A stretch of 64,000 nt of DNA from Clostridiales bacterium (lineage in GTDB: Bacteria > Bacillota > Clostridia > Christensenellales > Aristaeellaceae). Numbering within the stretch: the first letter of the stretch is position 1; every line of letters starts with the position of its first letter. Both the position numbers and the translations under genes were made by a program. The stretch covers positions 1-64,000 of the forward strand of contig JAIKWZ010000022.1 in NCBI GenBank assembly GCA_024684375.1, in the 5' to 3' direction. The notes below the pieces were generated by a model that had not been told where the DNA came from, ran no database searches, and saw nothing but the letters and a program-made list of their open reading frames with translations. Positions 50,087 through 60,046 of the stretch are shown here, in pieces.

Positions 50087-51268
50087 ATGAAGAAGCTGCT
50101 TAGTCTGGTCCTGGCCGCCGTTATGGCCATTGCCTGCATGGGCTTTGCTTTCGCCGAAGGCGAGACCATAAAGCTGGGCGTTATCCTGCTGCACGACGAA
50201 GATTCCACTTACGACAACAACTTCATCAACGCCGCCAAGGCAGTCGAAGCGGAACTGGGCATCGAGCTGGTGCTGCGCCGCAACATTGACGAATCCAATG
50301 CCTGCTACGAAGTAGCGTGCGAGCTCGCCGAAGAAGGCTGCAACATCGTGTTCGCCGACTCTTTCGGCCATGAGACCTACATGATCGAGGCCGCCAAAGA
50401 GTATCCCGAAGTGGAGTTCTGCCACGCCACCGGCACCATGGCCCACACCGAGAAGCTCGACAATTACCACAACGCCTTCGCTTCCATATATGAAGGCCGC
50501 TTCCTGGCGGGCATCGCCGCCGGCATGAAGATCAACGAGATCAAGGCCGCCGGCCAGCTCAAGGGCGAAACTCCCCTGATCGGCTACGTCGGCGCGTTCA
50601 CCTACGCCGAAGTTATTTCCGGCTACACCAGCTTCTTCCTGGGCGCCAGGAGCGTTTGCCCCGACGTTACCATGAAGGTGCAGTTCACCGGTTCCTGGTA
50701 CGACGAGACCGAAGAAGCCAACGCCGCCAAGGCGCTGATCGCCGCCGGCTGTGACCTGATCTCCCAGCACGCCGACTCCATGGGCGCTCCTTCCGTGTGC
50801 GAGGACGCCAATATCCCCAACATCTCCTACAACGGCTCCACCGTGGAAGCCTGCCCCAACACCTTCATCGTGGCCAGCCGCATCGACTGGGCTCCCTACC
50901 TGAAGTTCGTGTGCGAGAAGGTCGCCGCGGGCGAGAAGTTCGACTATGACTACACCGGCACCATCCTGACCGGTTCCGTCAAGCTCACCGACGTCAACAC
51001 CGCTGCCGCAGCTGCCGGCACCGTGGAAGCCATTGAAGCCGCTACTGCCGCTCTGAACGAGGGCAGCCTCAAGGTGTTCGCCACCGATACCTTCACCGTA
51101 AAGGGCGAAGCTCTGACCAGCTATCAGGCCGACGTCGACACCGACGACGCCTACACTCCCGACACCGAAGTTATCAACGACGGCGAGTTCTCCGAGAGCT
51201 TCTTCCGTTCCGCTCCTTACTTCGACATCACCATCGACGGCATCGAGCTGCTCAACACCGCGTTCTAA
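50087..51268 (+). CDS. BMP family ABC transporter substrate-binding protein (PnrA-like)
   Basis: Signal peptide; 'IKLGVILLHDEDSTYDNNFINAAKAVEAELG'; followed by matching ATPase and permeases. Confidence 0.92.
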   Translation: MKKLLSLVLAAVMAIACMGFAFAEGETIKLGVILLHDEDSTYDNNFINAAKAVEAELGIELVLRRNIDESNACYEVACELAEEGCNIVFADSFGHETYMIEAAKEYPEVEFCHATGTMAHTEKLDNYHNAFASIYEGRFLAGIAAGMKINEIKAAGQLKGETPLIGYVGAFTYAEVISGYTSFFLGARSVCPDVTMKVQFTGSWYDETEEANAAKALIAAGCDLISQHADSMGAPSVCEDANIPNISYNGSTVEACPNTFIVASRIDWAPYLKFVCEKVAAGEKFDYDYTGTILTGSVKLTDVNTAAAAAGTVEAIEAATAALNEGSLKVFATDTFTVKGEALTSYQADVDTDDAYTPDTEVINDGEFSESFFRSAPYFDITIDGIELLNTAF

Positions 51269-51322
51269 ACCATAAACGCTTTGCATGAAGGGGGAAACAC
51301 TTTCCCCCTTCATTGCGTCTTT

Positions 51323-51350
51323 TCAGCGATCAGTGGTCAGCGATCAATGG
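51323..51350. repeat. Tandem 14-bp direct repeat in intergenic spacer
   Basis: TCAGCGATCAGTGG TCAGCGATCAATGG. Confidence 0.8.
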
Positions 51351-51409
51351 CGTTCAAAGTCGCCTCTGACCGCTCACCACTAACCACTAACCGCTCTTCG
51401 GAGGTATTT

Positions 51410-53098
51410 ATGCAGCCTGTACTCGAGCTAAAGCACATTACCAAGCGCTTCGGAAAGGACGTGCTGGCCAACGATGACGTGTCCATGGAGGTCTATCCCG
51501 GCGAAGTGCTGGCGATCCTGGGCGAGAACGGCTGCGGCAAGACCACGCTCATGAACATGGTGTCGGGCATTTACTATCCCGACGCCGGGCATATTTACAT
51601 AAAAGGGGAGGAAGCGCTGATCCGCTCCCCCCGCGACGCGTATAAGTACAACATCGGCATGATACACCAGCATTTCAAGCTGGTGGACGTGTTTTCCGCC
51701 GCCGAGAACATCGCGCTGGGGCTTGACAAAACAAGCGGCAGCCTTAAGCAGGTGACGGACAAAGTCAGCGAGATCTCTGCCAAATACGGCTTCAATATAG
51801 ATCCCAACAAGAAAATATACGATATGTCCGTGTCCGAAAAGCAGACCGTGGAGATAATCAAGGTGCTGTTCCGGGGCGCGGAGATACTTATACTCGACGA
51901 GCCCACCGCCGTGCTCACCCTGTCTGAAATAAAGCGCCTGTTCGAGATACTGCGCAACATGGTGGCCGACGGCAAGTCCGTGATAATCATCACCCATAAA
52001 CTGAACGAGGTGATGGAAGTGTCTGACCGGGTAGCGGTCATGCGCAAGGGCAAACACATCGCTACGGTCAACACGAGCGAGACCACCGAAAGCGAGCTTA
52101 CCGACATGATGGTCGGGCGCAAGGTGGACCTCAATATCGCCCGCACCGAGCCCGTGGACCCGCGTCCCCGCATAGAGATCAGAAACCTGTCCCTTAAGGA
52201 CGAGGAAGGCGGCTGGGCGCTCAAAGAAGTGAACCTTACCGCCTGCGGCGGAGAGATACTGGGCATCGCGGGCATCGCGGGCAGCGGCCAGAGGCAGCTG
52301 CTGGAAGCCGTCGCGGGCCTGAACAGACCCGAGACCGGCGAGATAATCTTCACCAATCCCAAGAAAAACAAGCCTGTAACGCTGTTCCACAAAAAACTGC
52401 CCCAGATCCGCCGCCTGGCCGCGGAAAACAAGCTGCACTATCCCGACGGCAAGCGGGTTAACCTAAGCGGCGTAAGCGATAAGCAGCTAAGGGCGCTCAT
52501 AGCTGAAGAAAAACTTCTTTTTGACGATGACGAGATAATGTCCTTAAGGGACAAGACCCCCCTCGAGATACGGGAACTTGGCGTAAAGCTCTCCTTCGTG
52601 CCCGAGGACCGGCTGGGCATGGGTCTGGTGGGCGACATGGGCATCAGCGGCAACATGATGCTCAGAAGCTACCGCAAGGGCAAGAGCATGTTCCTGAACT
52701 TCAAAAAGCCTAAAGCGCTGGGTGAGGAGATAATAAAAGAACTCGAGGTCGTGACCCCTTCCGTCAGGACGCCCGTAAGGCGCTTGAGCGGCGGCAACCT
52801 TCAGAAGGTGCTGGTGGGCAGAGAGATATCTTCCTCTCCCAAAGTGCTGATGGCGGCCTACCCCGTGAGGGGTCTGGACATCAACTCCTCCTACACCATA
52901 TACAACCTGCTGGCCAAACAGAAATCGCTGGGCACGGCGGTGATATATGTGGGCGAGGATCTTGACGTGCTCATGGAACTGTGCGACCGTATAGTGGTTA
53001 TGAATTCCGGCCGCGTCAGCGAGCCGCTGGACGCCAGAAGCGTCAAAAAAGAAGAACTGGGACGGCTTATGACCGTGTCCCACAGGGAGGGAGAATAA
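51410..53098 (+). CDS. BMP/nucleoside ABC transporter ATP-binding protein (two ABC domains)
   Basis: GENGCGKTTLMN, LDEPTAVL; second degenerate ABC domain 'LSGGNLQKVLVGREI'. Confidence 0.93.
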   Translation: MQPVLELKHITKRFGKDVLANDDVSMEVYPGEVLAILGENGCGKTTLMNMVSGIYYPDAGHIYIKGEEALIRSPRDAYKYNIGMIHQHFKLVDVFSAAENIALGLDKTSGSLKQVTDKVSEISAKYGFNIDPNKKIYDMSVSEKQTVEIIKVLFRGAEILILDEPTAVLTLSEIKRLFEILRNMVADGKSVIIITHKLNEVMEVSDRVAVMRKGKHIATVNTSETTESELTDMMVGRKVDLNIARTEPVDPRPRIEIRNLSLKDEEGGWALKEVNLTACGGEILGIAGIAGSGQRQLLEAVAGLNRPETGEIIFTNPKKNKPVTLFHKKLPQIRRLAAENKLHYPDGKRVNLSGVSDKQLRALIAEEKLLFDDDEIMSLRDKTPLEIRELGVKLSFVPEDRLGMGLVGDMGISGNMMLRSYRKGKSMFLNFKKPKALGEEIIKELEVVTPSVRTPVRRLSGGNLQKVLVGREISSSPKVLMAAYPVRGLDINSSYTIYNLLAKQKSLGTAVIYVGEDLDVLMELCDRIVVMNSGRVSEPLDARSVKKEELGRLMTVSHREGE

Positions 53099-53099
53099 T

Positions 53100-54254
53100 A
53101 TGCAGACGAACCGTGTCAAAGCTCCCCTCGTACATTTAAGCCGGCGTGACACGCTGCCCCTGTGGCATAAGGCGGTCATCCGCCTGGCCGCGTTCATACT
53201 GGGCATGGCGGTGTGCGGGCTTGTGGCGCTGCTGCTGATAGAAAAACTGAGGCTCGATCCCTCCCGCATGGGTGAGTTTTACCAGAGTTTCATAAAGGGC
53301 TCCTTCTCTACCCTGGCCAGGCGCTGGAAGTTCTTTAAAAACGTGGCCGTGCTGCTGTGCATAGCTCTGGCGCTCACCCCCGCCTTCCGCATGCGCTTCT
53401 GGAACACCGGCGCGGAAGGTCAGACACTTATGGGCGTGCTGGCCGCGGTGGCTGTCAATTTCTACCTGGGCGGCAAGTACACCAACGGCCGCGTCGCCTG
53501 GCCGGACTGGTCGCTGTTGGTGCTCATGTTCGCCGCTTCGCTGATCGCCGGCGCGGTATGGGGCGTCATTCCCGCGCTGTTCAAGGCCCGGTGGAACACC
53601 AACGAGACCCTGTTCACCCTTATGATGAACTACGTAGCCACCTTTTTCGTGAGCTACTGCCTGATAAAGTGGGTGCCCAGCGGCTCGTCCTCACTGGGCA
53701 AGCTTTCCAGCGGCAAACTTCCCACCGTGTTCACGGGCCTGGGCAAGAGCCAGTATTCCGATTACCTGCTCATAATCATACTTGTGGGTCTTGTCACCGC
53801 GCTGGTGTACGTGTATCTTAACTACTCCAAGCACGGTTACGAGATAAGCGTCGTCGGCGAAAGCGAGCGCACCGCCCGGTATGTGGGTATAAACGTGAAC
53901 AAGGTCATCGTGCGCACGATGCTGTTAAGCGGCATGCTGTGCGGCCTGGCAGGCTGGATAATCGGAGCGGGTCTTGACAGATCCGTCACCACCGAGAGCG
54001 TGGGCGGCCAGGGCTTTACGGCCATAATGGTATGCTGGCTGGCCAAGTTCGACCCCATAATGATGATACTCACCAGCGGGCTCATCATTTTCCTCAATCT
54101 GGGCGCGGACCAGATCTCGACCACCTTCGACGTGTCCGGTGCGTTCCCGAACGTGATAATCGGCATAGTGCTGTTCTTCATAATCGGCAGCGAATTCTTT
54201 ATAAACTACAAGATCAATTTCCGAAAAAAGGAAACACCCTCCGTTACAAAATAA
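53100..54254 (+). CDS. ABC transporter permease (BMP/nucleoside type)
   Basis: Hydrophobic; BPD_transp_2-like 'GESERTARYVGINVNKVIVRTMLLSGMLCGLAG'. Confidence 0.9.
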   Translation: MQTNRVKAPLVHLSRRDTLPLWHKAVIRLAAFILGMAVCGLVALLLIEKLRLDPSRMGEFYQSFIKGSFSTLARRWKFFKNVAVLLCIALALTPAFRMRFWNTGAEGQTLMGVLAAVAVNFYLGGKYTNGRVAWPDWSLLVLMFAASLIAGAVWGVIPALFKARWNTNETLFTLMMNYVATFFVSYCLIKWVPSGSSSLGKLSSGKLPTVFTGLGKSQYSDYLLIIILVGLVTALVYVYLNYSKHGYEISVVGESERTARYVGINVNKVIVRTMLLSGMLCGLAGWIIGAGLDRSVTTESVGGQGFTAIMVCWLAKFDPIMMILTSGLIIFLNLGADQISTTFDVSGAFPNVIIGIVLFFIIGSEFFINYKINFRKKETPSVTK

Positions 54255-54348
54255 GCTTTCTCCTCCCCCGTCGCCGCCGACGCGGAGCGCGCCGGGATAC
54301 GCTTGCGCGTTCCCCTGTCCCAAACCTGCTTACGAAAGGAAATACCGT

Positions 54349-55314
54349 ATGGGTCCGTTTATTGACTTTCTTGTAGATTCCCTGGGTTTCGGAGCCACAT
54401 TCATGTACGGCTCCACCGGCGAGATAATCACCGAAAAGGCGGGTCACCTGAACCTGGGCATCCCGGGCGTGATGTGCATGGGAGGCGCGGGCGGCTGCCT
54501 TATGATAAACCTGTGCGTGAAAGCAGGCTTTCCCCCGTTCCTGATAGTGCTGCTGGGCATACTCGGCTCGTTCATAATGGGCGTGCTGATGGGGCTTATC
54601 TACTCCTTCCTCACCGTGACCCTGAGGGCGAACCAGAACGTTACCGGCCTCGCGCTCACCACCTTCGGTGTCGGCCTTATGAAAGTGCTCATGAGCGACA
54701 AGAAGCTGGTGCAGGCCACCACTTACCTGGTAAATCCCAAAAATTACTTCCGCTTCCCCTTCGCTTCCCGCACGGACAACCTGCACACGCTGGGCGTCAT
54801 GTTCTTTATCGCGGTCATTATCGCCATCGGCGCGGGCTGGCTGCTGTATCATACCCGCACCGGGCTGAACCTCAGGAGCATAGGCGAAAATCCCGCCACG
54901 GCGGACGCGGCGGGCATAAACGTTATCCGCTACAAGTACCTGGCCACCTGCATCGGCAGCGGCATAAGCGCGCTGGGCGGGCTGTACTACATCATCGACT
55001 ACATGTGCTCGCAGGAGGCGTATCTGAGCCTGGAGGCCTTCGGCTGGCTGTCCATAGCGCTGGTCATATTCGTGCTGTGGAAGCCCCACATCACCATCCC
55101 CGGCGCGTTCATATTCGGCGTGCTGTTCTCCTGCTCCAGCCATATTCCCAACCTGCTGCCGTTCATTAAGGTGACCATGGCGGCCAAGCCCCTGTTCAAA
55201 ATGCTGCCCTACGTGTTCACCATAGTGGTGCTCATCATTTCCTCGGTGCGCAGCCGCAGGGAGAACCGTCCCCCCAAATCGCTGGGTATCTCATATTTCC
55301 GCGAAGAACGCTAA
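54349..55314 (+). CDS. ABC transporter permease (BMP/nucleoside type)
   Basis: 'STGEIITEKAGHLNLGIPGVMCMGG', 'SIGENPATADAAGINVIRYKYLA'. Confidence 0.9.
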   Translation: MGPFIDFLVDSLGFGATFMYGSTGEIITEKAGHLNLGIPGVMCMGGAGGCLMINLCVKAGFPPFLIVLLGILGSFIMGVLMGLIYSFLTVTLRANQNVTGLALTTFGVGLMKVLMSDKKLVQATTYLVNPKNYFRFPFASRTDNLHTLGVMFFIAVIIAIGAGWLLYHTRTGLNLRSIGENPATADAAGINVIRYKYLATCIGSGISALGGLYYIIDYMCSQEAYLSLEAFGWLSIALVIFVLWKPHITIPGAFIFGVLFSCSSHIPNLLPFIKVTMAAKPLFKMLPYVFTIVVLIISSVRSRRENRPPKSLGISYFREER

Positions 55315-55326
55315 ACGCTAACTGAT

Positions 55327-55366
55327 CGCTCAAAATGAAACAGCATTTCATTTTGAGCGTTTTTTT
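55327..55366 (+). terminator. Intrinsic terminator
   Basis: CGCTCAAAATGAAA-...-TTTCATTTTGAGCGTTTTTTT. Confidence 0.92.
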
Positions 55367-55444
55367 CACCTTTGGCTGAGACCCTGCGGAGTTTCCGGGC
55401 GCGAAAGGCGCAAGGGCTGCGGATCGCATTACGGAGGAGGATAA

Positions 55445-55954
55445 ATGGAAAAAGGACATATCATCTATCTGAATGGAGTGACAAGTTCCGGGAAGACATC
55501 AATTGTCGAAGCGCTGCAGGCGCGCAGAGACGTTTTTTTCTATGTCATGGCCAACGATCTGTTTCAGGAAATGATCGGGGAAGACTACCTGAAGGAAGAC
55601 TACTGGAAATACCTCGGTGAAGTTATCATCATGATGTACCATACAGCAAAACTGTTTTCCGATATGGGAAAAAACGTGATCATTGACGGCATTCTGGTGG
55701 AACGGGACGGTGTTTCTCCGCATTACGAGCGAATGAAAGAGATCCTGCGGGATAATCCCCTGGATATCGTGGAAGTGTCCTGCCCGCTGGATATCTGCAG
55801 GCAGCGCAATATTGAGCGCGGAGACAGGTATGAAACTCAGTCAGAGGAACAGGCAAAGCTGATGGCGGCAGGTATTCAGTATGACCTGCATTTAGATACG
55901 AGCAGGCTTTCTCCGGATGAATGCGCTGACGCAATCCTCAAAACCCTGTTTTGA
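55445..55954 (+). CDS. Chloramphenicol phosphotransferase-like (CPT family) P-loop kinase
   Basis: 'IIYLNGVTSSGKTSIVEALQ' Walker A; 'DGILVERDGVSPHYERMKEIL'. Confidence 0.75.
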   Translation: MEKGHIIYLNGVTSSGKTSIVEALQARRDVFFYVMANDLFQEMIGEDYLKEDYWKYLGEVIIMMYHTAKLFSDMGKNVIIDGILVERDGVSPHYERMKEILRDNPLDIVEVSCPLDICRQRNIERGDRYETQSEEQAKLMAAGIQYDLHLDTSRLSPDECADAILKTLF

Positions 55955-56055
55955 TAAACAGCGGGTTTGCTCTTCCTCTATTTGACGTATCGTTATCGGA
56001 TTGCGATCGTCAATGTGTTTATGATATAATCTAATATGACCAGAAGGTCATCTCG

Positions 56056-56083
56056 TTGCGAGTGTCATTTTTGACACTCGCAA
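56056..56083. other. Perfect 12-bp hairpin upstream of GNAT gene
   Basis: TTGCGAGTGTCA-tttt-TGACACTCGCAA. Confidence 0.75.
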
Positions 56084-56102
56084 TGTCACGAAAAGGACAT
56101 GG

Positions 56103-56600
56103 ATGATGCAGACCAAACGGCTTATAATCGACCCCGTCACTGAAGACGACAGGCAGGATTATTTTACCAATATCTCCCACGACAGAAAGGTGCTCGAGAC
56201 CTTCGTCTGCCGCTACGCCGAGACGCCAGAAGAGGTGGACCTTTCCAAGATCATCGGAAATCCCGACGTGTTCGCGATACGCCTTAAGCAGACGGGGCGG
56301 CTTATTGGGCTCATACTGTATTTTGACTCGGACGGCGGATCCTGCGAGCTCGGTTACGGCATAGGCTCTGAATACTGGAACAACGGCTACACCACCGAGG
56401 CGGTAATGCGCTTCCTCGAATACCTGTTTAACGAAAAGGGCTTTGAGAGCGTGCGCGCCTCCTTCTTTATCGGGAACGAGGCTTCGCGCCGCGTGATGGA
56501 GAAGTGCGGCATGACCTACGATCACTTCTCGGAAAAAGAGCTTACCTACCTGGATGTCCCCCGCGACCTGACGTATTACTCTATATCCAAAACAGAATAA
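56103..56600 (+). CDS. GNAT family N-acetyltransferase
   Basis: RimJ/RimL-like 'ELGYGIGSEYWNNGYTTEAVMRFLEYLF'. Confidence 0.9.
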   Translation: MMQTKRLIIDPVTEDDRQDYFTNISHDRKVLETFVCRYAETPEEVDLSKIIGNPDVFAIRLKQTGRLIGLILYFDSDGGSCELGYGIGSEYWNNGYTTEAVMRFLEYLFNEKGFESVRASFFIGNEASRRVMEKCGMTYDHFSEKELTYLDVPRDLTYYSISKTE

Positions 56601-56614
56601 GAAGGTATGCAAAA

Positions 56615-57298
56615 ATGAAAATTCTGGTTCTGAACGGCAGCCCCAAACGGGACAAAAGCGATACGCTGCGCATGACCAACGCGTTTCTGGACGGCATGAA
56701 AGACGCAGGCAGCCAGGACGTGCACGTGATCCACACCGTGGACAGCCATATCGAGTACTGTACGGGCTGCTTTTCCTGCATGCGGAACGGCGGCACATGC
56801 GTGCACGACGACGATATGAAAGCGATACTGGATGAGATCCTCGCCAGCGACCTGCTCATCTGGAGCTTCCCCCTTTACTGCTACGGCATGCCCGCGTCGC
56901 TCAAGGCGCTGCTTGACCGCACGCTGCCGCTGTCCTCCATGGCGATGCGCAAGGTGGGCGAGCGCTACGAGCATGTGGAGCAGGCGGATTTCTCAAAGCT
57001 CAGATACCTAATGATCTGCGGCTGCGGCTTCCCCAACAGCAGGCACAACTTCGAGCCCGCCGTACGCCAGTTCGAAATGTGCTTCCCATCAAGCCGCACG
57101 GTGATCACCGTACCCGAAAGCCCCATGTTCAATGCCCCCGAGGCGGAGAGCGTGACCGCGCCAAGGCTTGGCAAGCTGCGTGAGGCGGGCAGGCAGTACG
57201 CCGAAAGCGGAAGCATCTCCCCCGAGCTTTTGAGCGAGATCACCTCCCCGATGATCCCCGAGGAAGTGTACGCCCAGATAGTGAATCAAAGCGTATGA
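56615..57298 (+). CDS. Flavodoxin-fold NAD(P)H-dependent oxidoreductase
   Basis: MKILVLNGSPKRDKSDTLRMTNAFL; CTGCFSCMRNGGTC. Confidence 0.92.
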   Translation: MKILVLNGSPKRDKSDTLRMTNAFLDGMKDAGSQDVHVIHTVDSHIEYCTGCFSCMRNGGTCVHDDDMKAILDEILASDLLIWSFPLYCYGMPASLKALLDRTLPLSSMAMRKVGERYEHVEQADFSKLRYLMICGCGFPNSRHNFEPAVRQFEMCFPSSRTVITVPESPMFNAPEAESVTAPRLGKLREAGRQYAESGSISPELLSEITSPMIPEEVYAQIVNQSV

Positions 57299-57750
57299 CG
57301 GCCGGATTCGTTTATGTCAGCTTACGGCAGCGGCCGGGGCTTGTTTCCGCGGCGGCCGAATGGTTCCACGAAAAGTGGGGCGTCCCGGCAGAGGCCTATC
57401 TTGACTGCATGCGCGCTTATCTTGAAGGAAAGACCGACTACGGCTGGTATCTGTGCCTGCATGAAGGACAGATAGTCGGCGGACTGGGCGTCATAGACAA
57501 CGACTTTCACGACCGGAAGGATCTGTCTCCCAACGTGTGCGCGGTATACACGGAGGAAGCGTTCCGCGGGCGCGGCGTCGCGGGAAGGCTGCTTGACCTG
57601 GCAGTCGCCGATATGCGGCAAAAGGGTGTCAGCCCCCTGTACCTGGTCACCGACCACACGGGCTTTTACGAGCGTTACGGCTGGGAATACCTGTGTGAGG
57701 CGCTGAGCGACGGGGAAGATCATATGTCGAGAGTGTACATACACAGGTAA
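57295..57750 (+). CDS. GNAT family N-acetyltransferase
   Basis: 'VCAVYTEEAFRGRGVAGRLLDLAVADMRQKG'. Confidence 0.9.
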   Translation: MTAGFVYVSLRQRPGLVSAAAEWFHEKWGVPAEAYLDCMRAYLEGKTDYGWYLCLHEGQIVGGLGVIDNDFHDRKDLSPNVCAVYTEEAFRGRGVAGRLLDLAVADMRQKGVSPLYLVTDHTGFYERYGWEYLCEALSDGEDHMSRVYIHR

Positions 57751-57835
57751 GCCTGACAAAATCGGGCAGTAAATGACAGGACAGGCGGGCGCGGGTCTGT
57801 TATACTGTTCTCATCAGGGAAAGGGAGTACGGGCG

Positions 57836-58729
57836 ATGGAATGGTCAAGCAGCATACGCGGGGCGATCGAGTACATGGAAAACCACCTTACTGACGCCAT
57901 AAGCGTAAAGGACGTGGCAGATAAGGTCTACCTGTCCCCTTTCTTTCTCCAGCGCGGTTTTTCGCTTATGACAGGCTTCGGTATCGGCGAGTACATCAGG
58001 AACCGCAGGCTGTACCAGGCGGCGCTTGATATCAGGGACACGGACGCGAAGATACTCGACATCGCCCTGAAATACGGCTATGAGACGCCCGAAAGCTTCA
58101 CCAAGGCGTTCACCCGCTTTCACGGCGTCACTCCCTCCCAGGCGCGGGAGGGCAGCCCGATCGTCGCTTTTCTTCCCCTGACGATCAATATCACCATACA
58201 GGGAGGCAGTCAGATGGACTACAGGATAACGCCCATGTTCCCGTTTAAGCTCATAGGTTTTCAGAAAGTGTTTTCCTACGAGAATTCTTACGAAGAGATC
58301 CCCAAATTCTGGGACGAGATCTGCGAAAAGTACGCCAACAGCGTGTACGCGGGCAATCCTCCCGCCAACCCATACGAGCAGGCGCTGGTGGACAACTGCA
58401 TAGGCGAGTACGGCGTATGCATAGACGACCTGGAAGGAGAGCGCTTCCGCTATCTCATTGCGGGCAAATACACCGGCGGACCGATGCCCGAAGGCATGGT
58501 GCTCTATGAATTCCCCCGCGGTGAATGGGCAGTATTCGACTGCGTGGGGCCAAACCCCCGCACGATCCAGAGCGTGAACACGCGCATCTTCCGCGAATGG
58601 CTGCCCGGCAACCCGGATTTTGAGCTGCGCGGCAACGCCAACGTGGAGTGGTACGATTGCGTAAACGGAGAAATGACCGACCCCGATTACCACAGTGCCG
58701 TCTGGGTGCCGGTAAAGAGAAAAAAATGA
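57836..58729 (+). CDS. AraC-family regulator with GyrI-like effector-binding domain
   Basis: Two HTHs 'ISVKDVADKVYLSPFFLQRGF', 'KILDIALKYGYETPESFTKAFTRFHGVTPSQAR'. Confidence 0.92.
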   Translation: MEWSSSIRGAIEYMENHLTDAISVKDVADKVYLSPFFLQRGFSLMTGFGIGEYIRNRRLYQAALDIRDTDAKILDIALKYGYETPESFTKAFTRFHGVTPSQAREGSPIVAFLPLTINITIQGGSQMDYRITPMFPFKLIGFQKVFSYENSYEEIPKFWDEICEKYANSVYAGNPPANPYEQALVDNCIGEYGVCIDDLEGERFRYLIAGKYTGGPMPEGMVLYEFPRGEWAVFDCVGPNPRTIQSVNTRIFREWLPGNPDFELRGNANVEWYDCVNGEMTDPDYHSAVWVPVKRKK

Positions 58730-58877
58730 TATACGCTCAAACCGCCGGCAGCGTTTGGCTGCCGGCTTTTTTATGCCCCGCCTGCCGCCCCTGTCTTACA
58801 GGCGGGATTGATTCCGATGGCCCAAATATGGTACAATAACGCGGGTCTGCTCAAAAACCGAAATCGGAGAATAGACA

Positions 58878-59504
58878 ATGAGTACAAACTGTATCATCCG
58901 TCCCGAAATGCCCGCTGACTACGCCGCGGTCGAAAATCTGATAAGAGAGTCTTTCTGGAACGTGTACCGCCCGGGCTGCTCTGAGCACTACGTTATGCAC
59001 GTGCTCCGGGATGACCCCGCCTTCGTGCCCGAACTTGACTTCGTTATGGAACAGGACGGGACGCTCATCGGCCAGAACATGTTCATGCGCACTGTAATAA
59101 ACGCGGACGACGGCAAAGACGTGCCCGTGCTCACCATGGGCCCCATCTGCATCACGCCTGAGCTCAAACGCAAGGGCTACGGCAAGCGGCTGCTGGACTA
59201 TTCCCTTGAAAAGGCCGCCCAAATGGGCTTCGGCGCGGTGCTGTTCGAGGGCAATATACTGTTTTACGGCAAAAGCGGCTTTACCTACGCGCGCGAGTTC
59301 TCCATCCGCTACCACGACCTGCCCGAAGGCGCGGACGACTCATTCTTCCTGTGCAGGGAGCTGAGACCGGGTTACTTAAGCGGCGTCACGGGCGTATACC
59401 AGACGCCCCGGGCTTACTACGTGGATGATGCTGAAGTGGAGGAATTTGACAAACGCTTCCCTCCCAAACAGAAACTCAAACTGCCGGGCCAGATTTTCGG
59501 ATAG
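58878..59504 (+). CDS. GNAT family N-acetyltransferase
   Basis: 'GPICITPELKRKGYGKRLLDYSLEKAAQMG'. Confidence 0.9.
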   Translation: MSTNCIIRPEMPADYAAVENLIRESFWNVYRPGCSEHYVMHVLRDDPAFVPELDFVMEQDGTLIGQNMFMRTVINADDGKDVPVLTMGPICITPELKRKGYGKRLLDYSLEKAAQMGFGAVLFEGNILFYGKSGFTYAREFSIRYHDLPEGADDSFFLCRELRPGYLSGVTGVYQTPRAYYVDDAEVEEFDKRFPPKQKLKLPGQIFG

Positions 59505-59562
59505 ACCCAGCGATCCGCCTATACTTGAACACCGCGGACAAACATCATTACAGGAGAGATAA

Positions 59563-60042
59563 ATGGATCCGGACATGACCGTCCCCTGCGGCAGCGGCCT
59601 CATAAACATACGTGTCGGGGCAATCATCCTCAAAAACGGCAAGTTCCTGATGGTTGGCAACGACAGAAACAATTACCTGTACTCTGTGGGCGGACGCCTC
59701 AAATTCGGCGAGACCGCCAAAGAGGCCGTAAAGCGGGAAGTCTTCGAGGAAACGGGCGTATGTATGGAAGCGGAGCGCCTGGGCTTCGTGCACGAAAACT
59801 ATTTTTACACCGACTCCCCGAAATACCCGGGCAAGCTGATATACGAGGTATCCTTCTTTTTCTACATGAAAGTGCCCGAGGATTTCGAGCCCGTATGCTC
59901 CTCCCATACCGAAGACGGCCGGGAAGAATTCCTGAAATGGGTCTCCCCCGACGAGGCGACCGTCATCTATCCGGCGTTTTTCAGGACGGAACTTGCCCAT
60001 CCCGGACCCACGGTAAAGCATTTTGTGACAGACGAAAGGTGA
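59563..60042 (+). CDS. NUDIX hydrolase
   Basis: 'GGRLKFGETAKEAVKREVFEETG'. Confidence 0.92.
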   Translation: MDPDMTVPCGSGLINIRVGAIILKNGKFLMVGNDRNNYLYSVGGRLKFGETAKEAVKREVFEETGVCMEAERLGFVHENYFYTDSPKYPGKLIYEVSFFFYMKVPEDFEPVCSSHTEDGREEFLKWVSPDEATVIYPAFFRTELAHPGPTVKHFVTDER

Positions 60043-60046
60043 TAAA

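Noticed and set aside
50084-51313. 409-aa antisense ORF opposite the BMP substrate-binding gene (similar long antisense ORFs at 194-1318, 3949-4569, 28024-28785, 29158-30228, 54244-55143)
   Set aside because: Shadow ORFs of GC-rich coding sequence; low-complexity G/V/H/A-rich translations, and the sense frames have clear family motifs
55374-55440. Possible TPP riboswitch because of GGCTGAGACCCTGCGG
   Set aside because: Only the CTGAGA submotif is present; the second conserved half (CTGATCTGGATAATGCCAGCG) is missing, and the downstream gene is not thiamine-related
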